Under the pieces are notes generated by a model. It did not search any database. It had not been told where the DNA came from and was given only the letters and a program-made list of their open reading frames with translations. From Eurosta solidaginis (Eukaryota > Arthropoda > Insecta > Diptera > Tephritidae), in assembly GCF_040869045.1 (NCBI RefSeq), contig NC_090323.1, positions 170,522,083 to 170,586,082 of the forward strand: a stretch of DNA of 64,000 bases, written 5' to 3'. How positions within the stretch are numbered: position 1 is the first letter of the stretch; every line of letters starts with the position of its first letter. Both the position numbers and the translations under genes were made by a program. Of the stretch, positions 1 through 10,198 are shown piece after piece.

Positions 1-518
1 CGCAATGAGTGACTCATTGTAATGATGTCTACGCCAAGTAGGCAATCATATTTAAGAGTAATCGCAACTATCCTTCACATGAGCCAAAGTTGCGTTAAAT
101 GAATCAAAAACCCTGTGATTTTTGCTGCGAATTAGAAACAGTAGTAAGCTGCCATTCCGTCAGATACAATCGACTTTACAAACGCCTTCGCCTGCACCAT
201 AGGTCATGGATTAATTAATTCATTTAACATCAGTTAATTTTTCCGCTGCGATCGGCTCTGTGATTGCACATAATTCTAAGCGTAATTGTGAACTACAATT
301 TAGATCTTGTTGCGCTTCTATTATACTATGTTCAAACAGAAAAATAAATAGAGGCAATTTCGATTTAAATTGAGTGGTGTTCATACAACTCAATTTAGCT
401 TACACAATAGTAATTTAATAGCTGGTTGGCTCATCTCTACAGCACGAAACATACCTTTGTTCGGATTATCAAAATGTGCGTGTTGGTATTAGGCGAATGG
501 AATGGAATGAAAACATAA
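1..518. other. Intergenic sequence, nothing recognised
   Basis: AT-rich sequence with stop codons in all frames. I see no gene, RNA or clear repeat structure here. Confidence 0.5.
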
Positions 519-561
519 AACTCCCGTGAGAGAAGGCTTTGAGGAGATTTACAAGGTATAA
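519..561 (+). repeat. Fragment of tRNA-derived SINE-like repeat
   Basis: This stretch (ACTCCCGTGAGAGAAGGCTT and what follows) matches the segment just downstream of the B box in the fuller copy at 868-985, with several substitutions. It lacks the A and B boxes, so it is a truncated relic of the same family. Confidence 0.45.
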
Positions 562-867
562 TCGAAACAGCTGTCGCCTTGTCCGAACTGATGTCACGTT
601 GTTTAAATTTTCCCAAATTATTAAATAAATTATAAATTAAAAATTGCTTCAATTCAATGTTTTCATACATTTAAAGCAATAAGGGCAATCCCCGCTTAAC
701 TCATACAAATAGACAACATTGGTTAATAGAACAAAATCAACAATACCAGTTTCTTTGAAACCGCCTTACCAACACATAATTTTAACACATGATTACATAC
801 GAAGTATGTACTGTGTATAAAGAAAATATGCAAAGAAGGCAATTGGGATAAGGTTTACAATAACTAA
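562..867. other. Intergenic sequence, nothing recognised
   Basis: AT-rich filler between two relics of the same SINE-like family. No coding potential or structured element was seen. Confidence 0.4.
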
Positions 868-985
868 GGCATGACGTGGCTGAATGCGTTTGTAACAAAC
901 ACTTCAACCATCGTAGGAGTGCGGGTTCAAATCCCACTCCCGGGAGAAAAGGCTTTGAAGAAATTTATAAGAAAATGTGTTCAAT
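868..985 (+). repeat. tRNA-derived SINE-like repeat with A and B boxes
   Basis: A pol III type 2 promoter can be read: an A-box-like TGGCTGAATGCG at 877-888 and a canonical B box GGTTCAAATCC at 924-934, spaced as in a tRNA gene. The sequence around the B box (GAGTGCGGGTTCAAATCCC) resembles the TPsiC arm of a tRNA. There is no cloverleaf with paired acceptor arms and no CCA-type 3' end. It is therefore more likely the head of a tRNA-derived SINE than a working tRNA gene. A truncated relative lies at 519-561. Confidence 0.55.
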
Positions 986-2102
986 GCTTTGGTTTCATTT
1001 TAAGTTTGCCATCTTCTTTCGACAATCCCTACTGCAGTGAAATGAAAAAAATAAAATCAGCTGATGAGATGAGCCAACCATATTGTTGAGCCATGCGTAA
1101 CTGACGTTTAAATCTACTCAATAAACACACTTTACAAGATTGCATTTGCAGTTTGAAACAATTTATAACGCAATTTTTTTTTAATTGGTAGTTTATGATT
1201 ACAATTTATTACATGATAAATTGCACAATAAATTGCCCAAATGGTATAAATTGCCATTTGCAGTCACGTATACGAAAACGATATGACTGAGAAATCACAG
1301 TGACAAATCCTGTCGATCCGCAGAAATCGCTACTTTTACCACTTTCTTGTGCCCAGAAATATTCCTGTGATCAGGTATCTATTTTCTGTATACATTTTTA
1401 CTTCATATATAAACATTACTCAAAAAAATCTACAAATTATAAATGGCTGCTCCATTAATTAAGAAATCACTTATCATTAAAGTTCATTCAACTTACTGTA
1501 GGAAGCGATATTTTACTAGCACATACATATGTAAGCTAAATATTTTGTTTATATAATCATTAATATACATATAAAATTATATATTTCGCCTGTCTTCTTC
1601 TTCTCGCGCTTCTTCTAAAAATACACAAAATTTTGAGTAATTGAAGATGCTATATCATAATCACCACATCGAAACTCTAAGGCACCGAGGTATGTCGTAT
1701 ATTTGTGTATTCGGCGATTTATGCACTAAAATGTCTTATGTTTGTTTGTGTATATAGATTTCGATTCAGAAAAGGTAAACTCATGGATAACAAATTGATA
1801 AGTCGTGAACTGCATATTTGCTTAAGGCCCTCCTTTACCACTTCGTTTTGTTGCGATAAAATAAAAAAAAACTCAAAACTAAAGTTTAAATTGTAAGTGG
1901 AGAGGTATGTAACCATGTGTGTATGTTTGTCGTCAGGTAATCACTTATGGACAAGAGTTGAAAAGTCAAAGAGTGTCAAGTGACATAAAAGAGGTGACAA
2001 AGCCGATTTGGTGAGAAAGAGGAACGTGCCTTTGCTTGGCTTACATTTTGTGTTTGTATAACTAAAAAAAAAATTATTATTAAATGCTAAAAATAAATAC
2101 AA
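986..2102. other. Intergenic sequence, no gene recognised
   Basis: AT-rich sequence with short open frames only, none with protein-like composition. No repeat or RNA signature was recognised. It ends where LINE homology begins. Confidence 0.45.
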
Positions 2103-5100
2103 TACTTACTCCTGGCGTCCTGCTACATGGCCCATGCTGCGGAGGTTCCACCGATGGAGTGCAAAAGGCTAGTACAGGAGGAAGGGCGCAAAGGGCGGTT
2201 GGTCATAGGCGCAGATGCAAATGCGCACCACAATGCGTGGGGAGGAGCAGATACGAACGAGAGAGGCGAATCTCTATTTTGTTACATCCTGCAAACCAAT
2301 TTGCAGATAGCCAACAGGGGAAATGTTCCTACATACATTGGTCCAACATCCAGCAATGTTCTGGATATTACATTGAGCTCCGAGCGTGATATATCAAGGT
2401 ATGATTGGATGGTTCTCGATAGACCATCCTTCTCCGACCATGCGTATATAAGCTTCAGCATCCCACTAAAGAGGGTAGAGAAGGGAGGAACCTTTAGAAA
2501 CCCTAGGGCAACGAATTGGACTAAATTCCAGAAACATGTAGAAACGAAACTGGGACAACCCAAAGAGGTTGCTAATGTAGAGGAACTGGAGGAGTCGAAT
2601 GAATTCCTAACAAGGACGCTTATGACTGCGTATAACAAAGCTTGCCCTCTAAGAAGATTCAGAGGAAAAGCAAATCCGCCATGGTGGAGCAATGAGTTGG
2701 GTCTTCTAAGAAGACAGGTTAAAGAAATGTTTAAGCTCGCAAAGAACGTGGAAAGCGAAGCGTGTCGGGACGAGTACAGGGATCTACTGAGGATTTACAA
2801 GCGTGAAATTACCAGGGCGAAGAGAAACTCATGGAAAAGTTTCTGTACGGACATAGAGTGCTCCAGCGAAACAGCACGGTTGAAAAAAGTCCTAGCAAAA
2901 GAAAACATAGTCCAGGGACTAATAGAGAAAGAGAACGGGGAATGGTCACGTAATAGTGAGGAATCCCTTGAGGTGCTTCTCGATACACATTTCCCATCGG
3001 GAGACGGTATAGAGGAGCCAGCAGACATCACTCACACTTCGATCACGGAGCTAGTAGTGCCGGGCTTGGTGACCGATACCAAGATCGAGTGGGCAGTGAA
3101 GAAGTTTTCTAAGTTTAAATCGCCGGGCCCAGATGGTATATTCCCGGCCATGCAACAAGTCTCAAGTAGGGCGGTCGTGGAATGGCTTAAAATAATATTC
3201 GATGGGTGCATAAGACTGAATCATGTACCGCACTCTTGGAGAACTGCTCGTGTAGCTTTTCTACCAAAGGCGGGGAAGATCGGTCACGTGTATCCCAAAG
3301 ACTATAGACCCATTAGCTTAACATCATTTCTGCTCAAAACCTTTGAGAGGCTGATAGATGTGTACATAAAGTCCAACGTGGATGAAAAGCTGCTCTCCAC
3401 AACACAGCATGCGTACACCAAAGGCAAGTCGGTAGACACCGCATTGCATAGGGTGGTAATAAGCATAGAGAAATCCCTGGAATATAAGGAGTATGCTCTA
3501 GGAGTCTTCTTGGACATTGCCGGGGCTTTCAATAATGTTGCAAAATGGGCGATTATGGATGGTCTTAATTACATTAAAGTACATCCTGCCTTAATCAGAT
3601 GGATCGGCTGCATGTTAAATTGCAGAAAGATTTCATCACAATGGGGATCGTACGAGGCCACGATATCAGTGGACAGGGGCACGCCGCAGGGAGGGGTGCT
3701 ATCACCTCTGCTGTGGATACTGGTCATCAACCAACTGCTCAGGCAATTCGATGAGGGACCCGTAAAACTTACGGCTTACGCAGATGACGTTGCAATTGTC
3801 ATAAGTGGAAAATGCCTTCCAACGATTAGTTCTTTGATGGATCGGGCGCTTCGGGATATTCATACCTGGGCATCTAATGTCGGGCTGAAAGTCAATGCGG
3901 AGAAGACGGATATGGTCTTGTTTACAAAGAGGTACAAGGTCCCAAATTGGACCAGGCCTAAGTTAGGAGCGGTGACCTTACAGGAGAAACCTTGCACAAA
4001 ATATCTAGGAATCATCCTAGACAGTAAGCTGTCATGGAAGCTCAACGTGGAGGAGAGGGTCAAGAGGGCCTCAACGGCACTCTATGCATGTAAAAGAATG
4101 CTGGGGTGTACGTGGGGCCTATCGCCCTCTCTTTCTCATTGGGTTTTTACAGCGATTGTAAGCCCTATTCTATACTATGGAGTTCTTGTTTGGTGGAAAG
4201 CACACAAAAAACAACATACCTCAAAAAATTAGAGGGGGTATGCAGACTATCGATGCTTTGCATTACGGGAGCCCTGAAAACAACCCCGACGGCTGCACTG
4301 TATGCCATTCTGCACATTCCACCTGTAGACCTGGTAGCAAAGAACAAAGCGTTAACGACCGCAACCAGGCTCGATCCTTCGGGGCAGCTTGAGCGCCGAC
4401 CATATGGCCATAGTAGTATAGCGTCCTCAGTCACAAGACGAACAGACTACATGATTCCCTACCTGCACTTTGAGGGAGATCTTAAGGCCACAATAGAGGT
4501 GGACGGTTGGCGCAAGGGTGCGCAAATGGCGGACGAGGCGATACATGTGTACACCGATGGTTCCAAAATAGTGGAAGGAGTAGGGTCTGCGGTATACTGC
4601 GCTGATCCGGAATTAAGCAGATCCTACAGGCTGCCGGATTACTGTAGCGTTTTCCAAGCGGAAATATCAGCCGTAACCAAAGCAGTAGAAACCCTGGAAG
4701 AGAATAGCTTAAGCTGCAACCGTGTTAACTTTTATATTGACAGTCAAGCAGCAATTAAGGCAATAATCTCGCATAGCACAGCATCTAAATGCGTGTTAGA
4801 GTGTAAGCAGTCTCTGGAGAGAATCGGGACAGGGAGAAGCATACATCTATATTGGGTCCCAGGGCATATGGGAATAGATGGGAATGAAAAAGCGGACGAA
4901 TTAGCTAAAAAGGGCGCATCCCTTGAAGCTTGCTCCGTAGACGTCCCAATTAGATTGGGCGAGATTAAGCGAAGGCGAGAGGTGCACATGATCGACGAAG
5001 CAGAAAAGGCGTGGGTTCAAGCGCGGGGCTGTAAAGTGTCGAAGATTATGTGTAGGTCTTACAACCTTAGACTAACACAGTTGCTTCTATCATTAAAAAG

Positions 5101-5389
5101 AGAGGACTGTAGACTCATGACGGGTATTCTGACTGGACACTGCCTTCTGGCGTCACATGCCTTTAAATTAGGCTTGGTCAGTGATAGCAGGTGTAGGAAG
5201 TGCGGGTTGGAGGAGGAAACGATCGAGCACGTTCTGTGCTCGTGCCCTGCACTTGCCAGGTTGAGACTCCAGCTATTAGGAGTGATACAGCTGTCAGATC
5301 TAGAAGCAGCAAGTGGCTTAAGTCCTAGGAAGCTTCTAGTATTTGCCAAGAGGACGGAGTTATTTTATAACATAGGTCCTGGTTTTTGA
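2103..5389 (+). pseudogene. LINE ORF2 (endonuclease-RT-RNase H), truncated and frameshifted
   Basis: The first frame (ATG at 2127, stop at 4232, 701 codons) shows the endonuclease core (GADANAHH at residues 29-36, SDH at 103-105), RT motifs PGPDG (333-337), FLDIAGAF (461-468, motif A Asp), GTPQGG (518-523) and YADD (551-554). LINE similarity then continues in the -1 frame from about 4202 to 5389, with an RNase H (acidic residues in VYTDGSK, QAEIS, IDSQAA and the GNEKADE region) and a C-terminal CCHC-like cluster (CRKCG...EHVLCSC). A single-base loss near 4200 explains the frame change. Translation in the first frame ends about 10 codons later. Endonuclease sequence also reads upstream of the ATG at 2127 back to about 2103, so that ATG is not the natural start. 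The copy is dead without its 5' end. Confidence 0.85.
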
Positions 5390-5495
5390 TAGGGTTTTTC
5401 AGTTTGGTCGTTAAAACAAACTTCTGGTAACACTACGGACTCAATCAGTCTATGTGAGGTCCTCATGGACCGGCCAGTTCAACCTACCTACCTAC
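2103..5495 (+). mobile_element. 5'-truncated non-LTR retrotransposon (LOA/I-type LINE)
   Basis: The element carries the C-terminal part of an apurinic-like endonuclease, a reverse transcriptase and an RNase H domain in that order. This architecture is typical of the I/LOA groups and not of Jockey, which lacks RNase H. LINE-like reading begins at about 2103, just after a stop codon at 2094 in the same frame, so the 5' end including ORF1 and the N-terminal endonuclease is missing, as expected for incomplete target-primed reverse transcription. After the stop at 5389 there is a short 3' UTR ending in tandem CTAC units (about 5482-5497) instead of poly(A). Short 3' tandem repeats are known in this group. 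I could not identify a target-site duplication with confidence. Confidence 0.85.
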
Positions 5496-7099
5496 TGCAA
5501 AAGTAAATGTCATCTTAAACAGTGAAAATATTAAGAATTATATTTATTTACTAAACAAATTATTGTTATTCTTTGATGTTTTAGTGATTTTTATTTTTTT
5601 AGGCGGCAACTTATTTTTGCATTCTATTTTGTGTTATTTATTGGTATTAACCTGCATACTCTCAATCATATTTAAGCTTGCTCAAAAGCGAGCTGAGCTT
5701 ATGTTGGTAGATAGAGCCCATACGATAAACTCAAAAGGAAGGCAGCAAAAAAAACCGTAGTAAATGGGAATGGTTATTACTGAGAATATTTATTTGAAAT
5801 TTTCTTTAAAATTATCATCCAGGAGTAGATAATTATGATTGGGTTTCAAATTCTGATTTATTTTTAGGCTTAAAAATATAACGAGAGGACTGCTTTAGAC
5901 CCCTATTTAAGGGTCAACAACTTTAATTAGCCTGCAACCCATAGTGCAATGCACAAATCTCCGTGTTGTACGATGTTACTTGATGACCATTGTGATTCCA
6001 AAAGGGCACGTTTTAGTAAGCTTAAGTTGAAAAATATCCATTAAACTGTGATTTTGTTACAGTAACTGAATGATTATTGTAATTTGCAGTGACAGTTTCG
6101 TGACTTAGTGATTTCAGCAGAGCAATTTTACGTAACCTAGAAATTTGCAGATATCCGTATAACTGTGATTTTGTTACAATAACAGAAAGATCGTAAAAAT
6201 TCACAATGAAATTTTGGAAGAAGTCACTGCGATTGCCCCGCTGTGGTTATTTGCAATCATGCTTACCAAAAATGGCGATCATACTTCCAGAAATTAAAGA
6301 CTCACATACATCTCTTGTCCAAGGAAAAATTACTTGCAACAATATCAAACATGGAGCCGGAGATTTTTGCAGCGGCTTAGTTAAACTGGTTAAACAGTTA
6401 CTGCGGCACATGCTGCTACATATCGGTTTGCGAAAGCCCTCGCACAATCACAAATTTATTTATTTATGTTTTTGTTGTTGTAGCGATAAAGAAACTCCCG
6501 AAAGTTTTGGGGAGTGAGACCTGTTGATGGTCCTTTGCCGAATATGAATCCGGCCCACATTTAACCTTCTGACTAGGTTTCATATAGCTTTTCTATTGTG
6601 ATGAATTATGTAACTACGGTTTGATAAGCGTAGTTGTGAATGAAGATTTAGCTTAAATTGCTCTTCAGTCGCTGGATAGTGACAGTCAACGTTAAGAAGC
6701 ACTCCGACTGGGAAGTCGCAGTCTCAAATCATGCTATTCCTAAAAAGGACAAGATCGGTCAACTCTAGAGTAAACAATGCTCGGAGTGCAACAGAGTTGA
6801 TTTGTGCTTTTTTTAAGTTAAAAATCTAAAAAACTAAGCGTGCCTTTTAGAAAAAGTTTTCAGAAGCTGCAGAAGCTTGTAGTGACTTCAGAAACTCCAG
6901 AAATTGTGACTATTTTGCGGATATATAGATAGAAGCTGAGCAAACAGACGTGAGGCATTCATTACTTTAATGCTCTAGTTGCGCTGCATCTCCTCTTACC
7001 TTATAAATCTCTGAACTCAAATTGCTAAATCCTATGTAACTCCGATGAGATTTTCCCAAATATGGCCTATCAACACAGTTGTTTGAAGCAGAGTACGTG
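5496..7099. other. Intergenic sequence with minor repeats
   Basis: No gene was recognised. Two imperfect copies of a short segment containing AACTGTGATTTTGTTACA lie at about 6032-6075 and 6150-6193, a spacing of about 118 bp. A dispersed repeat at 6462-6560 is listed separately. Open frames in this stretch are short and have no recognisable domains. Confidence 0.4.
6462..6560 (+). repeat. Dispersed repeat, copy 1
   Basis: The segment starting TTGTTGTTGTAGCGATAA, followed by a GC-rich CCCGAAAGTTTTGGGGAG hairpin-like stretch and a GATGGTCCTTTGCCG block, recurs at 9525-9680 in more complete form. It is non-coding, and I do not recognise the family with certainty. Confidence 0.5.
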
Positions 7100-7305
7100 C
7101 TTGGAAATGGAAAGAGGGCCTAGTCTGAGGAAGTTGCCACTAAACCAAACTTCACTCTATCTAAAAAGCCTACTATATGAGGAATTGGAACGAACTGGTG
7201 TACGCTGTTCTTGGAAGAGTAACTTATCTGAGGCAACTGCCACCAAACCTATTTTATCTAATAAGCCTATGGGGATTTGGAAAGAGTTGGTGTACTCGGT
7301 CTTTC
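7100..7305 (+). repeat. Diverged tandem repeat, about 92-bp unit, two to three copies
   Basis: A block with CTGAGG-AGTTGCCACTAAACC, TCTATCTAAAAAGCCT and GGAATTGGAACGAACTGGTG is repeated one period later with substitutions (GAGGCAACTGCCACCAAACC, TTATCTAATAAGCCTATG, GGATTTGGAAAGAGTTGGTG). Copies are perhaps 75-80% alike by eye. No coding role is evident. Confidence 0.5.
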
Positions 7306-7731
7306 GTATCGACAGCCGAAGATGACGTATTCTTACTTTCATCTTACAGTTGGGCAGCTCACCTTGTCCCAAGCGCATAGCAGTTCCTGAAGAGCAAAAT
7401 GTTTTTTAATAAATCAAAAATGAAAAGGTGTAGTCATCCCTTGAGATTAAACAATTTACCATAGCATGATTCTTGGATATAGAGGAAGTCTTCAATAATG
7501 TTGGACTGTGCACGGCTTGTACTATAACTAATTTGTGAAGCAAATATCCTTCTTCGAAGGAAGCATAAAGTTTGACAATTATCCTGTCTCAAAACCAATA
7601 AACCAAAAACTCCAGGATGAAACTGGCTTCCGTATAAACTAATAGCGTTTGGAAGCTTGCATAACAGGAAGTAAAACCACCCAACACCCAAAACGCAAAC
7701 AATATTTTCCCTTAAACTTTCGCTCACTAAC
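7306..7731. other. Non-coding, probably intron downstream of the minus-strand exon
   Basis: On the minus strand this follows the likely splice donor of the exon at 7732-8771. No domain-like frame was seen on either strand, so it is interpreted as intronic by context only. Confidence 0.35.
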
Positions 7732-8771
7732 TAGTTATGTATCTGTTTCTTTTATCAGTCATCAGTCCCTCATTAATTTCATCTTCCAGTGCTCGCTGAC
7801 GCGTCAGCTCACGCAATTGTTCACGACGTTGCTCCGTGAGTTGTTCGAGACGTTTGGCTGCGCGATCGACCTCATTGAAAAGTATTGTTACTTTGTGTAG
7901 TCTAATTGCAATATCCATGTTACCCAAGTTGTTGTGACCCATGATGTCGGTGGCATCTCCACCATCCACTAAATTAGCAGCTACTGCTATAGTATCACCA
8001 TTGCGATCACATGACGTCATCATGGTGTTGTACTTTGACACAATGGAGCAATTTTGTGGCTGACTGGTTTGGCTCTGTTGTATTTGCTGTTGTCGTTGTT
8101 GCGAATGATGCATGCTAAAGCTATAATTGCCACCGAAACCGAGATGGCTGATGGATGAAATGGTGGATAATAGTTTATTGCCACTACTGCTATAGCGATT
8201 GCTGTTGTTGCACCCGCTACTATTACTGTTATAGTAATAACGATTGCTACTTGAGTTGTTGTTGCTACTGTTGTTTGCATTGATGTTGCCATTATGATTA
8301 ACATGAATATTTTCACTGCCGTTATTTGGCATATTTGTTACAGCGGCTGCTGCTGCTGCCACCATCGTTGTAGCATAACTTTTAGCCAATTCCTGTATAC
8401 GCGCCAATTGCAATGCACCGCGCTTGCGCAAATTATGCAATTCAGAATCCATAAGCGCCCGATTTAACGCACGATGGACGTTGTGCATACAATTGACGTC
8501 GTGCGGACAATCCTTGTAGATCGGCTGACCGTATATCGCTCATAGCGGCCACCAAGCGTTGCCCAGCCGTTGCACATTGTCGATGAAAAGGGTCGAGTGC
8601 GAGAAAGAATTCGCGCCATTTCCGTGCGTCGTGATGATGCAAACCTTGCAATTTTCCGTACGGTATTTGTGACGATGGTGCAACACTTGTCGTGACTTCA
8701 TTGACGCTAATGAATTTGAGCGAATATTGTTGATGTTGTTTTTGTTGTTGTTTGGGCTGCTGTTGCTGCTC
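7732..8771 (-). CDS. Internal exon of a probable spectrin-repeat RhoGEF-like protein, with one frameshift
   Basis: On the minus strand a strong acceptor (pyrimidine tract then TTCTATTGCACAG) precedes an open frame beginning GAGCAGCAACAG. It encodes a Gln-rich start, then a charged helical stretch (ARKWREFFLALDPFHRQC and AGQRLVAAMSDIRSADLQGL). Near 8475 one extra base shifts the frame, and the same type of helical sequence resumes (HRALNRALMDSELHNLRKRG), followed by an Asn/Gln/His low-complexity insert and a coiled-coil-like end (LHKVTILFNEVDRAAKRLEQ, then TEQRREQLRELTRQRALEDE). The only plausible donor is CTA/GTTAGT at 7731-7732. The helix pattern resembles spectrin-like repeats of Dbl-family RhoGEFs such as puratrophin-1 or Solo; that identity is a guess from pattern. 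The catalytic DH-PH exons are not in view. The frameshift could be an assembly error or a pseudogene mutation. Confidence 0.45.
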
Positions 8772-9524
8772 CTGTGCAATAGAAGAGATAGAGAGGGGGA
8801 GTTAAAGGGGTCAATAAAAGAAACGTGTATTGTTTGTTAGTTACTTGTGTTATTTTTTTGTAGTTGTTATTGTTTTTGTATTTCATTGACAATCATTTCA
8901 AGCATCTAGACTAATTTGAAACTCTCTGTTGTAATTTTGATACCCAGCAGCCCAAGCATATAGGGTACAAATATTGTACTCTAGCTTCTTTAATCGGAAG
9001 AAGAAACATTTACAGTTCTTAGCACGCCTACTAAAGGGGTTGGTCCCCGAAAATGCCTCACTGCAGTCATCGACTTAGTTTTTGATAAATATTATGTACC
9101 CTCAAAAGGATATACCTGGCAAACTTAATTTCGTGTTTTCCTGTTAATAGCAGTGTTGAAAGGGCACTACTTAAAGGGAGTCCATACGATGCTCCTAATT
9201 ATTCTTTATGGTTGCAGCTTTATGCTCATCTGTCCAGAATCTCTGAGGAAGAGGCGTAAATGTCTCGACTGGGACGTTTTCGAATTCGCGGACGAAATTT
9301 TCAAGACAGTCAGTATCACAGTTCCACAATGTGGTAATACAAGGAGCCATTGAGGTGCCTATATGAATTTTCTTTTAATTGAGAGCAGGTCACCCAAGCT
9401 AGCATACAGTTGTCCAACTTTAGCAATAGTCCTAGTTTAGATGACGCATACTAAGTTCGTACGTATTTATTTATTTGGCTCTTTACCGTTTAAACGGTTA
9501 TGACCGTCTAACAAGGCGCGTCAG
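8772..9524. other. Probable intron upstream of the minus-strand exon, no gene seen
   Basis: On the minus strand this leads into the pyrimidine-rich acceptor at about 8772-8810. The rest is AT-rich and without recognisable coding sequence. Confidence 0.35.
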
Positions 9525-9680
9525 TTGTTGCAGTTGTTGTAGCGATAAGGACACTCCCCGAAGGCCTTGGGGAGTGTTATCGATGTTGATGGTTCTTTGC
9601 CGGATGCAGATCCGGTACGTTCCGGTACCAAGCCCGACCAGCTCGGGAACGATTTGTTATGACCACATGCGAACCTCCAG
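9525..9680 (+). repeat. Dispersed repeat, copy 2 (fuller)
   Basis: It begins GTTGTAGCGATAAGGACA, includes the near-palindrome CTCCCCGAAGGCCTTGGGGAG, and runs on through GGATGCAGATCCGGTACG and CGACCAGCTCGGGAACG. The first part matches 6462-6560. I recall similar dispersed repeats from tephritid genomes, but I cannot verify this here. Confidence 0.55.
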
Positions 9681-10198
9681 TAATAGATTTTATACTAAAA
9701 CCTAAAACTCGAAGTTGAAAATTATCCTTTCTTAACAGTGCTCCTGATATCCCGAAATACTTGGGAGGCATTTTGACATCAACAAAGAGAAATTGGATGC
9801 CAAGCCAATGCGTATTAGCCGTAAAAAAAGTGGAGTCTTCTGCCACAAATAATGGATTGCATGAACAACGTTTCAAATTGGCCTTTTCCAACCTAACGAT
9901 GATGGGTATGGTGTAGACCAACTGTCTGCGTTACGATCATTGGCGCGAGCGTATCGTGCCTTAGAGAGACTCTATGTCTCCAACATACGAAATAAGATAT
10001 ACTCAAGTGTTTTTTTAGGCCGAGAGTACTGCAACTTTGTAGAGCGGGTATATATCAGTGGTTAGCTATCTGTGAATGGTTCCCTGGTGCTAAGTTACTG
10101 GTGAATTCAGTGAATATAAAATCGATGAATGGTGCCAAGGCCCTCTGGTAATCGGTTAGTGGTGGATATGTGAGTGTCGATGGTCGACTCGTTCTTTG
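9681..10198. other. Intergenic sequence, nothing secure
   Basis: A short plus-strand reading with KYLGGIL at about 9760 faintly recalls a LINE RT motif, but it is interrupted and too short to support. Nothing else was recognised before the Helentron-like terminus at 10199. Confidence 0.35.

Noticed and set aside
868..950. A functional tRNA gene
   Set aside because: A and B boxes are present but acceptor and anticodon stems do not form and a truncated sister copy exists, which fits a SINE head better.
9740..10010. Possible LINE RT fragment (KYLGGIL reading)
   Set aside because: Only a handful of residues fit, with stop codons around them; too weak to annotate.
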